Shown in pieces: positions 17,214-25,699 of a DNA stretch of 64,000 bases. A model generated the notes under the pieces. It worked only from the letters and a program-made list of their open reading frames with translations, was not told the origin of the DNA and searched no databases. The stretch is taken from contig NZ_KB895425.1 of assembly GCF_000374845.1 (NCBI RefSeq), positions 1 through 64,000 of the forward strand, read 5' to 3'. The DNA comes from Paenibacillus terrigena DSM 21567 (lineage in GTDB: Bacteria > Bacillota > Bacilli > Paenibacillales > Paenibacillaceae). The translations under genes were made by a program, and so were the position numbers. Every line of letters starts with the position of its first letter. Position 1 is the stretch's first letter.

Positions 17214-19475
17214 ATGATTACACGAAGCAAAATTATGGCTTTGAGTCTCTGCTTTTGTATGCTACTCGCTTTATTACCTACATCAGGCTTCGCCGAGGCA
17301 GAGGTTAACGTCGCAGCTATGGCAGGAGCAATACCGAGTCCGTGGAAGCAACTAAATATCGGTTTGCCTGCATTAACGGGCAGTGCTTCTTACGATCCAG
17401 GGGTTGATCAATTTACCGTAAGCGGCGCTGGCACAGACATCTGGGGCAAATCAGATCAGTTCAATTATCTCTATCAGCCCTGGACGGGAGACGGCGCTAT
17501 CATTGCCCTTGTCTCTTCTCAGACCAATTCACACGATTTTGCGAAGGCGGGAATTATGATAAGGGAAACGTTGAATGCCAATTCCAAGCATGTCGATTTG
17601 CTATTGACGCCTTCCAACGGGTTCACGTTCCAGTACCGGACTGAGACGGGCGGAGCATCTCAGAGTGTTAAAATTGCTTCGACGAGCCCGGCCTGGGTAA
17701 AGCTTGAACGCAAAGGTAATGTGATCAAAGGATATGTATCCAACAACGGGTTGAACTGGGGCGATTTGGGCAACTTGACTCTTAATATGAATGCTTCGTT
17801 GTATGTAGGATTGGCTGTCACCAGCCATAATGTATCCAGCCTAAGCACGGCCTCCTTTGACAAGGTAAAAGTCAATTCCACCGGTGATGTATTCCCACCT
17901 ACAGAACCAACAAACTTGCAAGCAAACCGTGTAACGGATACAACTGCGAACATATCCTGGACCGCATCGCTGGATGATGTTGGCGTGAAGGGCTATGACT
18001 TATACAAAGATTATGTCCTGACGCAAGCGAATGTCAAGGATACTACCTACACCTTTACAGGATTAACGCCGGATACCACCTATCAATTCACGGTCAAAGC
18101 CAAAGATGCGGCAGGGAATATTTCCAACGCCAGCAGCCCTCTCACAGTAAAAACGACAAACCAAACCGATACGCAGGCCCCGACTGCTCCGACAGGACTT
18201 GTAAGCCCAAGCAAAACATCTTCGTCTGTCAATTTGACTTGGACGGCATCGACAGATAACGTTGGCGTCTATGCGTACGACATTTATAAAAGTGGCACAC
18301 TCGCCGGCAGCACATCTGCGACATCCTTTAATGTCACAGAACTTACGGCAAATACCTCATATACCTTCACCGTAAAAGCACGAGACTTAGCAGGCAATAT
18401 ATCTGCGGCAAGCAATGCGTTGTCAGTCAAAACCAGCCCGACCTCATCCGATCCTTATACGCCAGAGGTTGTCGCTAACAATTTGGAAACGCCATGGGCT
18501 ATCGATTTTGCATCAGATGGGCGGATTTTCTTCACCGAACGCAACAGCGGCAGAGTTCGTGTCATTGAGAACGGGAAGTTGAAATCCACGCCAGTCATTA
18601 CGCTGGGTTCACCTTTCTATTACATGCCTAAGAGCGAAGGCGGCTTATTGGGACTGGCGCTCGATCCTAATTTCGCCACCAATCATTACATGTATATCTA
18701 CCATTCCTACAAAACATCAGACAACAAAGTTGCCAATCAGGTCGTTCGGCTTAAAGAGAATAACAACATCGCTACAGTAGACAAAGTCCTTATCACGAAT
18801 CTTCCGGGTGCGGTCTATCACAATGGCGGCCGGCTGAAAATAGGTCCCGACAACAAGCTGTATTTCGGCGATGGCAATTACGGCAACAAAGACGATACAC
18901 TTACTTACCTCGGGGGAAAAATATTCCGTCTGAATTTAGATGGCACCATTCCGAGTGATAATCCGTTTGCCTCCTCTCCCATTTATAGCCGTGGACACCG
19001 GAATCCTCAAGGATTAGCATGGCAGCCTGGAACGAACCGTCTCTTTGTATCGGAGCACGGTGAATCCTCTAAAGATGAGATTAACTACATTCAACCCGGC
19101 AACAATTACGGTTGGCCTAAATATGAGGGTGGGAATCAGAATCAACCAGGCATTACGCCTCCGCTCATTTATGCGAATGGCACAACCTGGGCGCCTTCAG
19201 GCATGACTTTTGTAACTCAAGGGCCATGGGCAGGAAATCTGCTTGTTACCAATTTAAAAGGCAAACAGATCATTCGCATGATCATTGGAGAGCAGAACGG
19301 CCAACCGACGATCAAGAGCAGTGATCTTACTTACTTGTTTGTGAATAAATACGGACGCATTCGCGACATTGTCGAAGCGCCAGACGGATCACTCTATTTC
19401 GTCACCAGTAACAATGGCGACAAAAACGGTGACGGCACCCCGGATAAACTTATTCGATTGGCACCTAACTTCTAG
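17214..19475 (+). CDS. Secreted PQQ-type sugar dehydrogenase with two fibronectin III domains
   Basis: A 753-residue secreted protein. A signal peptide (about 1-28) is followed by a DUF1349/concanavalin-like domain (about 40-222, with FAKAGIMIRETLNANSKHV), two fibronectin type III modules (about 229-315 and 324-408, each with TWTAS or SWTAS and TFTVKA or TVKAKD) and a C-terminal beta-propeller (about 417-752). The propeller matches glucose/sorbosone dehydrogenases: LETPWAIDFASDGRIFFTER, EGGLLGLALDPNF and SRGHRNPQGLAW. Those enzymes oxidise aldoses with PQQ. A carbohydrate-binding or wall role for the accessory domains is inference. An AAGGAGGTG ribosome site precedes the ATG. The gene is on the plus strand, opposite to its neighbours. 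Confidence 0.9.
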   Translation: MITRSKIMALSLCFCMLLALLPTSGFAEAEVNVAAMAGAIPSPWKQLNIGLPALTGSASYDPGVDQFTVSGAGTDIWGKSDQFNYLYQPWTGDGAIIALVSSQTNSHDFAKAGIMIRETLNANSKHVDLLLTPSNGFTFQYRTETGGASQSVKIASTSPAWVKLERKGNVIKGYVSNNGLNWGDLGNLTLNMNASLYVGLAVTSHNVSSLSTASFDKVKVNSTGDVFPPTEPTNLQANRVTDTTANISWTASLDDVGVKGYDLYKDYVLTQANVKDTTYTFTGLTPDTTYQFTVKAKDAAGNISNASSPLTVKTTNQTDTQAPTAPTGLVSPSKTSSSVNLTWTASTDNVGVYAYDIYKSGTLAGSTSATSFNVTELTANTSYTFTVKARDLAGNISAASNALSVKTSPTSSDPYTPEVVANNLETPWAIDFASDGRIFFTERNSGRVRVIENGKLKSTPVITLGSPFYYMPKSEGGLLGLALDPNFATNHYMYIYHSYKTSDNKVANQVVRLKENNNIATVDKVLITNLPGAVYHNGGRLKIGPDNKLYFGDGNYGNKDDTLTYLGGKIFRLNLDGTIPSDNPFASSPIYSRGHRNPQGLAWQPGTNRLFVSEHGESSKDEINYIQPGNNYGWPKYEGGNQNQPGITPPLIYANGTTWAPSGMTFVTQGPWAGNLLVTNLKGKQIIRMIIGEQNGQPTIKSSDLTYLFVNKYGRIRDIVEAPDGSLYFVTSNNGDKNGDGTPDKLIRLAPNF

Positions 19476-19574
19476 CGAATATGAATCTATACGACTTCTT
19501 GGTATGTTTAAGCTTCTAGATTACTTGGGAAACGGAAATATATCGTGTATCGCATATTATCTGAAAAATAAAAT

Positions 19575-19614
19575 AAGACCCTCCTTCATTCGAAGGTTTG
19601 GGTCTTGTCTTTTG
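19575..19614. terminator. Bidirectional terminator after the sugar dehydrogenase
   Basis: AAGACCCTCCTTC and GAAGGTTTGGGTCTT form a long stem around ATTC, followed by GTCTTTT on the plus strand and A-rich sequence before it. It serves the plus-strand gene ending at 19475 and probably also the pnuC-like operon that converges from 19673. Confidence 0.8.
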
Positions 19615-19672
19615 TTGGCAATCTCTGATGGAATCAGGCTCGATCCCGTCTACGTATGTTGTAGTTCATTAT

Positions 19673-20368
19673 TTATTCTTCGCCGTATCCATACCATAGA
19701 ATCGCTGCTTTAATGGAATTGAGTTGGAACATAATGGTCATGGACAAATAAATCATTGCCGTCGGACTGTTGCCTTGAACAACAACATAGATTTGCAGAG
19801 CCAAGTTAATAAAGTTAGCAAGAATCCAACCAATCCAAGAAATCGCTTTACCCTCTACCATCAAATATTGCGAAATAACTTGGACTAGGAAAACTAAAAC
19901 GTTAAACACGATGACCCACATCGGTGCATCAGCAGGCAGGATCGTACCGCCATAGAAGTAGAGAACAACAGAACCAACCAAAGCTATGATTCCTGAAATA
20001 TATAAATTAGATTTCGTTACTTTCGTGACTTCAATTTCTTTTCCCATCGTTAGGAACCCTTTGGCGTACAGCGCAGCACAGTAGATCCCTACGAACACAT
20101 TTCCTAGCAAGCCGTATCTAAAGTTATTAAACGTATCAAATATAGCTCCAACGACACCCAAACCACTGGCCGTTTTTCCATATTGATTGGCGAAGAGCAA
20201 CACGATCACCATACCTAGAATACCGCCAATAAATGAGGTAACGAGAAGGAGATCAAAGGTACCGCTATAACTATAATAAGAGCTAGCCATCACCAGAATG
20301 ATCCCCAATATGAGCCAACATGCGTCCCACGTTTTGCTTTTTAGAACTTTATAAATTCCTTGTTTCAT
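19673..20368 (-). CDS. PnuC-like nicotinamide riboside/nucleoside transporter
   Basis: A 231-residue membrane protein with about seven hydrophobic segments, in the size range of PnuC facilitators. The pattern near the end (ISQYLMVEGKAISWIGWILAN then LALQIYVVVQGN) matches the family's Q-x(4)-G-K and W-x-x-x-N-x-x-x region that binds the ribosyl group. PnuC proteins move vitamin-like nucleosides such as nicotinamide riboside. It starts four bases after the nucleoside phosphorylase stop, so the pair should import a nucleoside and then cleave it. The exact nucleoside is not readable. Confidence 0.82.
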   Translation of the reverse strand: MKQGIYKVLKSKTWDACWLILGIILVMASSYYSYSGTFDLLLVTSFIGGILGMVIVLLFANQYGKTASGLGVVGAIFDTFNNFRYGLLGNVFVGIYCAALYAKGFLTMGKEIEVTKVTKSNLYISGIIALVGSVVLYFYGGTILPADAPMWVIVFNVLVFLVQVISQYLMVEGKAISWIGWILANFINLALQIYVVVQGNSPTAMIYLSMTIMFQLNSIKAAILWYGYGEE

Positions 20369-20372
20369 ACAC

Positions 20373-21095
20373 CTATTCCTCCTCCGTTAGAACGGTTAAT
20401 GCCAATTTGATAGACTGCAATTCTCCAATTTTCATTTGTGATTCTCCTGACACCAATTCATTGACTCCATCTGCCAGAGGTTCCATATAAGGGACTACAT
20501 TATTGAGAATCGATAAAGTTCGAATTCCCCTTAAATGGCCAACAACATAGAGTGCGCTTGTCTCCATATCTGCGCCTAAAACTTGTTTACGCGACCAGAA
20601 ATCTTCTACTGCCATATTGTTGTCCATGTAGAAACCGTCATGGCTCCTTGCGATTCCAGCCTTCACTGGAATTTCAGTTTGCTTCATTGCCCGCATCAGT
20701 AGCTCACTTGATGGAATGGCAGGGAAATACTTTGGAACATATTTTTCAGTTAAGCCTTCATCACGAACAGCGCCCGTTACGACCATAATTTCGCCAACCT
20801 TAAAGCTACTGTCCATCGCACCGCAGCTCCCGGCACGAATCACGGATTCGACACCAATCGCTTTTAGCTCCTCAATCGCAATGACCATAGAAGGTGCACC
20901 AATACCGGTCGACAGGACTAGAATCTTGTGCCCCTTAAACGTTCCGATCGCAGATTTGAACTCCCGATTATATGTGATATCTTGTGGATTTTCCAGAACC
21001 GATTTCACAATATCTACCCTGGCGGGATCTCCTACTACAATTGCTTTTCTGACATCCAACGATCCATCCAGCTGAATATGAGGTTGTTTTTCCAT
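20373..21095 (-). CDS. Nucleoside phosphorylase (PNP/uridine phosphorylase family)
   Basis: A 240-residue hexameric-type nucleoside phosphorylase. Key features are VVGDPARVD near the N-terminus (phosphate loop), STGIGAPSMVIAIEEL, then VIRAGSCGAM and the sugar-binding DMETSALYVV. It splits a nucleoside with phosphate into base and ribose-1-phosphate. The sequence fits the DeoD/Udp superfamily but does not settle purine versus uridine preference. It lies five bases after a Crp/Fnr-type regulator and four bases before the PnuC-like transporter: a three-gene salvage operon. Confidence 0.9.
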   Translation of the reverse strand: MEKQPHIQLDGSLDVRKAIVVGDPARVDIVKSVLENPQDITYNREFKSAIGTFKGHKILVLSTGIGAPSMVIAIEELKAIGVESVIRAGSCGAMDSSFKVGEIMVVTGAVRDEGLTEKYVPKYFPAIPSSELLMRAMKQTEIPVKAGIARSHDGFYMDNNMAVEDFWSRKQVLGADMETSALYVVGHLRGIRTLSILNNVVPYMEPLADGVNELVSGESQMKIGELQSIKLALTVLTEEE

Positions 21096-21100
21096 TATTT

Positions 21101-21832
21101 CTACTCCTTTGAACCCAGCTCAATCAATAAGTTTGGGTTCCGTAATTTAATCACGCCATTATCCATTTCAATCAACTCTAAATCTTTCAGTTCTTTTAAC
21201 ACGCGATCGACACTGCGAGGCGTAGAACTAATCCTTTTTAATAGCGTCTTTCTCTCGATATAATCGCTCTTGCTTAAAGAACTTAACTCCGCAATAACTT
21301 GACGTTTCGTAGAGAACAAACTATACGACTCGATTCTTTTGCTTAATTGATAAATTTGTTTACATAATGATTCTGTCAAATTTCTGGCGAAGCCTCGGTC
21401 TAATTCCATCCATTCAAGAAAAGATTCTCGAGACAATTTTAATAACACCACATCACTTAAAGACTGCACGGAAGAGCTAAAAGGGATTTCCTGAAGAAGC
21501 TCATGCTCGCCAATAATATTTCCTGGTTCATAGATGTCAAGCGTGATCTTGCGACCCGAATCGCTTAGAATAAAAATGTCTATTTTTCCTTGAACAATGA
21601 TATAGACTTCTGAATAGATGGTTCCCTGCTCAAGCTTAAACCTTCCTTTTGCGTACTCTTTGACTTGAAACTTTTTAAGAACCGAATAGGGACAATGTTT
21701 TAGAAGCTCTTCAATTACTGGAGAACTTTCTATAATCTCAATGAGTCTGTTCACGCATCTCTTCCTCTCTTCCGGACCGGCAAAGTATGGACTCAGAAAT
21801 TGATAATCGAATTCGTTCAACATTTCACTCAT
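21101..21832 (-). CDS. Crp/Fnr-family transcriptional regulator
   Basis: A 243-residue regulator. The cyclic-nucleotide-binding-like beta-roll (about 55-155) includes YIIVQGKIDIFILSDSGRK and LDIYEPGNIIGE. A long helix and a winged helix follow (about 185-230) with the recognition element RISSTPRSVDRVLKEL. The phosphate-binding Arg/Ser of true cAMP sites is not evident, so the ligand may be a nucleoside or nucleotide. It leads the operon with a nucleoside phosphorylase and a PnuC-like carrier. A perfect palindrome upstream (21914-21929) is a candidate autoregulatory operator. Confidence 0.88.
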   Translation of the reverse strand: MSEMLNEFDYQFLSPYFAGPEERKRCVNRLIEIIESSPVIEELLKHCPYSVLKKFQVKEYAKGRFKLEQGTIYSEVYIIVQGKIDIFILSDSGRKITLDIYEPGNIIGEHELLQEIPFSSSVQSLSDVVLLKLSRESFLEWMELDRGFARNLTESLCKQIYQLSKRIESYSLFSTKRQVIAELSSLSKSDYIERKTLLKRISSTPRSVDRVLKELKDLELIEMDNGVIKLRNPNLLIELGSKE

Positions 21833-21913
21833 ATTGTATCAGGGAAGACCATGTGAATTAAACGTCAATTATCTTCATAATGGAGATAAGAGAAAACGTT
21901 TTCATGTTTTTTG

Positions 21914-21929
21914 GTAGACAAATGTCTAC
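21914..21929. promoter_or_regulatory. Palindromic operator candidate upstream of the Crp-like gene
   Basis: GTAGACA-AA-TGTCTAC is a perfect 16-bp palindrome, 82 bases before the start at 21832. About ten bases closer to the gene, AGAAAACGTTTTCAT resembles a cre site. Both could control the nucleoside operon; neither is proven. Confidence 0.55.
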
Positions 21930-22094
21930 ATTGTCTTTAGTCTGGCGCATGGTACTTGTTCTATGCATATTTTATTCTGTATGTGCACTAAAAAAGCATC
22001 ATTCGTCGTATGAGAATGCTCTTGGGAAAGAATGGCTATAGAAATATTTAGCGCACGAACCTCCTATCGCTAAAATTGCAACTACCTGTTGCAC

Positions 22095-22124
22095 AAAAAA
22101 AGCGGAAGCCATTCGGCCCCGCTT
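22095..22124 (-). terminator. Terminator downstream of the methyltransferase gene
   Basis: On the minus strand AAGCGG pairs with CCGCTT, with a smaller inner GGC/GCC stem, followed by TTTTTTT. It lies within the 520-bp gap 21833-22350, which otherwise holds no gene that I can support. A CAAGTTCTTGAC word at about 22182 is shared with the palindromes at 29.4 and 31.7 kb. Confidence 0.7.
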
Positions 22125-22324
22125 GTGTGCTGTTCGCTTAATCACATTCCACTTCTTACGGTTATATGACGGTAATGGAATCAAGTTCTTGACACTGAAT
22201 GACAAGTATAGGTTGAGCCAAGGCGAGTCAGTTATAGGATTCTGTATCCAAATAAGATGAATGCTCTAGAAAAGATGTTTTGTTTGAGGGTCCATACTAT
22301 TCCTCGGAAGTATTCGTGATGTTA

Positions 22325-22351
22325 TTGAATAATCCTGGTCGTTAGTTGAAT
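22325..22351. repeat. Single core site of the cassette-type repeat
   Basis: TTGAATAATCC, TGGT, CGTTAGTTGAAT: a clear core without the hairpin. Its last base is the first base of the stop triplet (22351-22353, minus strand) of the methyltransferase gene. Confidence 0.75.
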
Positions 22352-22968
22352 CACTTTTTGATTCTATAGATGTAAAAAGGGTACTCCGGGAAAATATCAT
22401 ATAGATCCTTTTGTTCAATATGGTAAGTTGTATCTCGTATGTATTGTTCTAACATTTCTACGGGGGTTCTTCTCAAGTTCGCCATAAACAGCAGGTATCC
22501 CCCATGTTTTAATAAGCCAAAACACGAGTCTAAACAGCGCTTAAAGTCCTCTGTTTCGTTTATTGCGGAGCCGATTAAGGTAACAATATGAAATTCTTCT
22601 ATGGGTAAATCCAAATCAAAAATACTTTTACACAAAACCTCTGAAGGGTTCGGATGTCCCTCTCTCCGCTGCCTATACTCGAAAATTTCGCAGATCCCCA
22701 TGTCAATATCAATACTTGTTAATCTACCTCTTCCCTTTAACCAATATCCTAGGTAATCATCCCAATCTCCAGTACCGATACCAACATTACAAACCCGCAT
22801 TCCTTCAGTAACTGAAAATGCTTTTCTTACGTAATCCCTTGTTATCAATTCTGTATGGATACATTGCGGGGATGAATTCCATTCACCAGCTTCAGGGCTT
22901 TTAAGTTCCAGGTAATAATTCAATAATTTTTCATCCATATCATCCAACACATCACCACTTTTATCCAT
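22351..22968 (-). CDS. Class I SAM-dependent methyltransferase
   Basis: A 205-residue protein. Motif I is VCNVGIGTGDWDDYLG (a VxNxGxGxG variant of the glycine-rich SAM loop), followed by the acidic motif II TSIDIDMGICE and a motif IV-like IVTLIGSAINE. The C-terminal FGLLKHGGYLLFMANL is the usual motif VI region. The acceptor is unknown. The start is uncertain because no clear ribosome site precedes the ATG. Its stop codon touches a repeat core, which makes it one of the best examples of the gene-plus-core arrangement. Confidence 0.8.
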   Translation of the reverse strand: MDKSGDVLDDMDEKLLNYYLELKSPEAGEWNSSPQCIHTELITRDYVRKAFSVTEGMRVCNVGIGTGDWDDYLGYWLKGRGRLTSIDIDMGICEIFEYRQRREGHPNPSEVLCKSIFDLDLPIEEFHIVTLIGSAINETEDFKRCLDSCFGLLKHGGYLLFMANLRRTPVEMLEQYIRDTTYHIEQKDLYDIFPEYPFYIYRIKK

Positions 22969-23052
22969 TTTATTATTATGAATTCGATATATTTAGTAAA
23001 ATAACCTTCCGAGATTCTTCATCAATACCACCATTGAAGCTTAACTAAAACC

Positions 23053-23529
23053 CTATTTTTTGCGCACATTCGCATGTAGGATATTCCTGCATTTTCTAAT
23101 TTTTTGTTTGATTTGCTGATTATCAAAAAAATAAATCTCTGTACCTGACCAAATAAAAACCCAACACACAATGCTTAAAACTCCTGCAATATAGGTATGA
23201 GTAGTTGAATACTTCAAGAATATCACCCCAACTATAATACCCAGCACAAACAAAACAATAGCCTTTTTGACATTTCTAGCATGTGTATATTCCTCTTCGT
23301 TCAAGATGTTAGAAAAAGTGTTAATTGTGGCAGTCTGCAATGACTTCTCGTCAAATTCATTCTGACCTAAAAAACATATTTCTACTTCTTTTCTACTACC
23401 ATTGTGTTGCTTTGACAAAATAAAATCTTCAAGATCAGAGCTTAGGTGAACATCATCTAAGCTATAGTATCTTGAAAACGGAGTATCCGTTTCATCTAAA
23501 TAGATATTTATACTTAATTCATCTCTCAT
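23053..23529 (-). CDS. Two-helix membrane protein, unknown function
   Basis: A 158-residue protein with a soluble N-terminal half of about 85 residues, then two adjacent transmembrane helices (about 88-108 and 114-135: AIVLFVLGIIVGVIFL and YIAGVLSIVCWVFIW) and a basic tail. I recognise no family. I prefer the ATG at 23529 with AAGGA eight bases upstream over the start at 23550. It lies just upstream of the methyltransferase on the same strand. Confidence 0.65.
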   Translation of the reverse strand: MRDELSINIYLDETDTPFSRYYSLDDVHLSSDLEDFILSKQHNGSRKEVEICFLGQNEFDEKSLQTATINTFSNILNEEEYTHARNVKKAIVLFVLGIIVGVIFLKYSTTHTYIAGVLSIVCWVFIWSGTEIYFFDNQQIKQKIRKCRNILHANVRKK

Positions 23530-23724
23530 ATTAACCATCCTTAATTCCAATGTAGTAGTTGAAAGTCAACCTATTATCAGTATGGTCAAGATAGTAACAA
23601 TTATTACGAAAACGCGTATGAATAAGACTCTTTGGAGGCACATGCTATTTAATACCGACGATGCTGCAGACAAAAACGTTCTCATACTCGTCCTCGTTAG
23701 TCTTAAGCCTGATCATCTTCTGCA

Positions 23725-23821
23725 CCTGATTTACCTGCCCTTTAGCGCAAAGCGGCTGCCGATCCATGCCGGCAGCCGCGTCTTAGTAATTTATTTAGCT
23801 ATAGTACCCGTTTGGTTGAGC
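23725..23821. repeat. Cassette-type repeat, full copy
   Basis: Distal core 23725-23751 (CCTGCCCTTTAGCGCAAA). Perfect 10-bp hairpin GCGGCTGCCG (23752-23761) with CGGCAGCCGC (23770-23779). Proximal core 23794-23821 (TTTAGCTATAG, TACCCG, TTTGGTTGAGC). The next gene's stop codon begins at 23823, two bases away. Confidence 0.85.
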
Positions 23822-23822
23822 A

Positions 23823-24281
23823 TTAACTTGGATAGCCGAACCATAATTTAATTAAATTCCCATCAGGGTCGAATACATCAAAAGATTTTCCACATCCGCC
23901 ACGATCTTTGATTGGGCTGATTCTAATACCAGCTTCAACTAATCTGCTTTGGCATTTTACAATGTCCTCACTAATTTCCAATATGAGAACATGATTGGGT
24001 TTTCCTTTATGCGTAAAAGCTAATCGTTCTTCTCCATCCGTTTTTACAAGCATGATTTCTACGCCTGAGGCAGGATAAATAAATACTTCTGTGTTGTCTG
24101 TTTCAATAGGAAGACGATTTTTAGTGGTGTTAATATAGAAACCCAATTGAAACACATAGAAATCAACCGAACGTTGCATGTTTTTAACTGGCACTTCAAT
24201 ACAAGCAACTGATTTTACTGTTGCTTCTTCTTTCAAGCTTGGTAGAGTCTTCTCGTGTTTATTTGTTACTTGGTCACCCAT
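23823..24281 (-). CDS. VOC-family protein
   Basis: A 152-residue VOC protein with a short extra N-terminus of about 22 residues. The fold begins at SVACIEVPVKNMQRSVDFYV and ends with SFDVFDPDGNLIKLWFG, where Asp-Pro-Asp-Gly-Asn is typical. The glyoxalase-type Glu is replaced by a KLW ending, so metal binding may differ. The ligand is unknown. The stop codon abuts a full cassette-type repeat. Confidence 0.85.
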   Translation of the reverse strand: MGDQVTNKHEKTLPSLKEEATVKSVACIEVPVKNMQRSVDFYVFQLGFYINTTKNRLPIETDNTEVFIYPASGVEIMLVKTDGEERLAFTHKGKPNHVLILEISEDIVKCQSRLVEAGIRISPIKDRGGCGKSFDVFDPDGNLIKLWFGYPS

Positions 24282-24497
24282 ATTACATCACACCACCTAT
24301 TGGAAATTTCATCCATAAAGCCAGTGTACATCAAAAATGAAAAATATGTAAATGTGTTACGCCAAAAGCTTCCCAATCTCCAAGCAGAGTCGCTCGCACC
24401 CGATCAATATCGTCATTCACTGTTTACCCTCCTTTATTAAGCAGACACATTACTTTCTCAGATTCCGTCGGTCTTCGCCCAAGAAACATTTGCATAC

Positions 24498-24526
24498 AAA
24501 AAAACTTCGACACTTATGTTCGAAGT
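24498..24526 (-). terminator. Terminator of the VOC-DUF2441 gene pair
   Basis: On the minus strand ACTTCG and CGAAGT enclose an 11-base loop and are followed by seven T. It lies 26 bases after the stop at 24552. The rest of 24282-24497 shows no gene. Confidence 0.8.
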
Positions 24527-24551
24527 CCTTACGTAATCTACCACTTCTAAA

Positions 24552-25145
24552 TTAAGCTGAGAAATTTTCAATTATTTCAACCACTTCAATTTTTCCGTTA
24601 ATCAAAAGCTCAGGTAGCTCGTTTTTTACATTACCCTTCCAATATTCTCGAGCCTGTTCGATTTTCAGGGAGAAAGAGACCCCATCTTCCTTTGGTAAAA
24701 GGCTCCCATCGCCCTCAAAAACATTCCCAATTATCCGAAGCTTAACAATCTGCAAAACTTTCCGATTGTAAGAATCAAATAACTCTTTCCATTTCAAAGC
24801 GTCTTTATAACTTTTCGCAGCATAGAGGCAAGACAGTCTCGAAGGATATTCAGGGTATTCTTGTAGTCTAACCATTTCAACTATCACTTCTCTAATAGCT
24901 CTAATTGTTTGACCTACATACTTCATAGCTACTTCGGCATTTTCTTTTTCCATCCGGAAGCCTTCATTTGTATAATGACCATATAAAATCTGAATAAAGT
25001 CTTCACCTTTAGAATTCAAATTTTCCCTCTCAAAAAAGAAGTGGTATAAGGAGTTTTTTTGGTTGTTATCAAAGTAAATCACCTGTCCGAGGCACATTTT
25101 TTTCCTAGTAACAATGTGATAAACAAACGAGTCGTTCTCTTTCAT
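24552..25145 (-). CDS. DUF2441-type protein, unknown function
   Basis: A 197-residue protein that I recognise as the DUF2441 type: it opens with [21 protein letters not shown] and contains the conserved [22 protein letters not shown] and FEGDGSLLP segments. The N-terminal His-Ile-Val-Thr and the later Arg-Leu-Ser-Cys-Leu-Tyr look like pieces of an ADP-ribosyltransferase-like fold, but I cannot show a catalytic triad. The ATG at 25145 has a GGGGGG tract upstream. It starts 35 bases after the VOC gene stop, so the two are probably cotranscribed. Confidence 0.7.
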   Translation of the reverse strand: MKENDSFVYHIVTRKKMCLGQVIYFDNNQKNSLYHFFFERENLNSKGEDFIQILYGHYTNEGFRMEKENAEVAMKYVGQTIRAIREVIVEMVRLQEYPEYPSRLSCLYAAKSYKDALKWKELFDSYNRKVLQIVKLRIIGNVFEGDGSLLPKEDGVSFSLKIEQAREYWKGNVKNELPELLINGKIEVVEIIENFSA

Positions 25146-25179
25146 GGCCTGCCCCCCATCTGTGGACAATGCATTGGGA

Positions 25180-25623
25180 CTATTCTTGTGGTTCTACCCA
25201 TTGAGGGTCAGTTTCATGCTTGTAATCTCCATTCCATACATCAAACTTATTTCCATCGGGGTCATAAAATCTAAAGTTGGTCCCGCAAAGTCCTCTATCT
25301 TCGATTTCTTCAATTTCAACTCCATTTGCTTTCAGATGAGCATGGAACTCATTAAGTTGTTCAACACTTTTAGTTTGGAAGGTTATTACAAACATTTCAT
25401 AATCATCTTTTGTCATAAAACTAAAATTAGGACTTGCGTGATCTTTCGTTTCACAAAGAAATAGCGTTGGACCTGAATCTAATTTGAAGCAGTGCCCGCC
25501 CCATTTTAATCCAAGAACATTTTCATACCATTTTTTTGATTTCCAAAAATCCGATACAGGTATATAAACCGTTGCAATACTTGCTATACCTACTTGAACA
25601 TTTACTTCAGTATTCGTAGACAT
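25180..25623 (-). CDS. VOC-family protein
   Basis: A 147-residue VOC protein: [20 protein letters not shown] at the start, GPTLFLCE in the middle, [17 protein letters not shown] near the end. It resembles the ones at 31909 and 63500 (for example VPVSD/IPVSD, DRGLCG/DGGICG, DPDG/DLDG). The ATG at 25623 has GAGGAGG six bases upstream, better than two earlier in-frame starts. It is followed by the DUF2441 gene. Confidence 0.86.
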   Translation of the reverse strand: MSTNTEVNVQVGIASIATVYIPVSDFWKSKKWYENVLGLKWGGHCFKLDSGPTLFLCETKDHASPNFSFMTKDDYEMFVITFQTKSVEQLNEFHAHLKANGVEIEEIEDRGLCGTNFRFYDPDGNKFDVWNGDYKHETDPQWVEPQE

Positions 25624-25699
25624 TCGCATCCTCCTCAATAAAATGGTATATTTTACCTAAAAACATACCATTTTGGTTGTTGCTTGTAAACGGTTCTTT

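Noticed and set aside
21999-22205. 68-residue minus-strand frame downstream of the methyltransferase gene
   Set aside because: It spans a clear terminator hairpin, has no ribosome site and shows no protein-like pattern.
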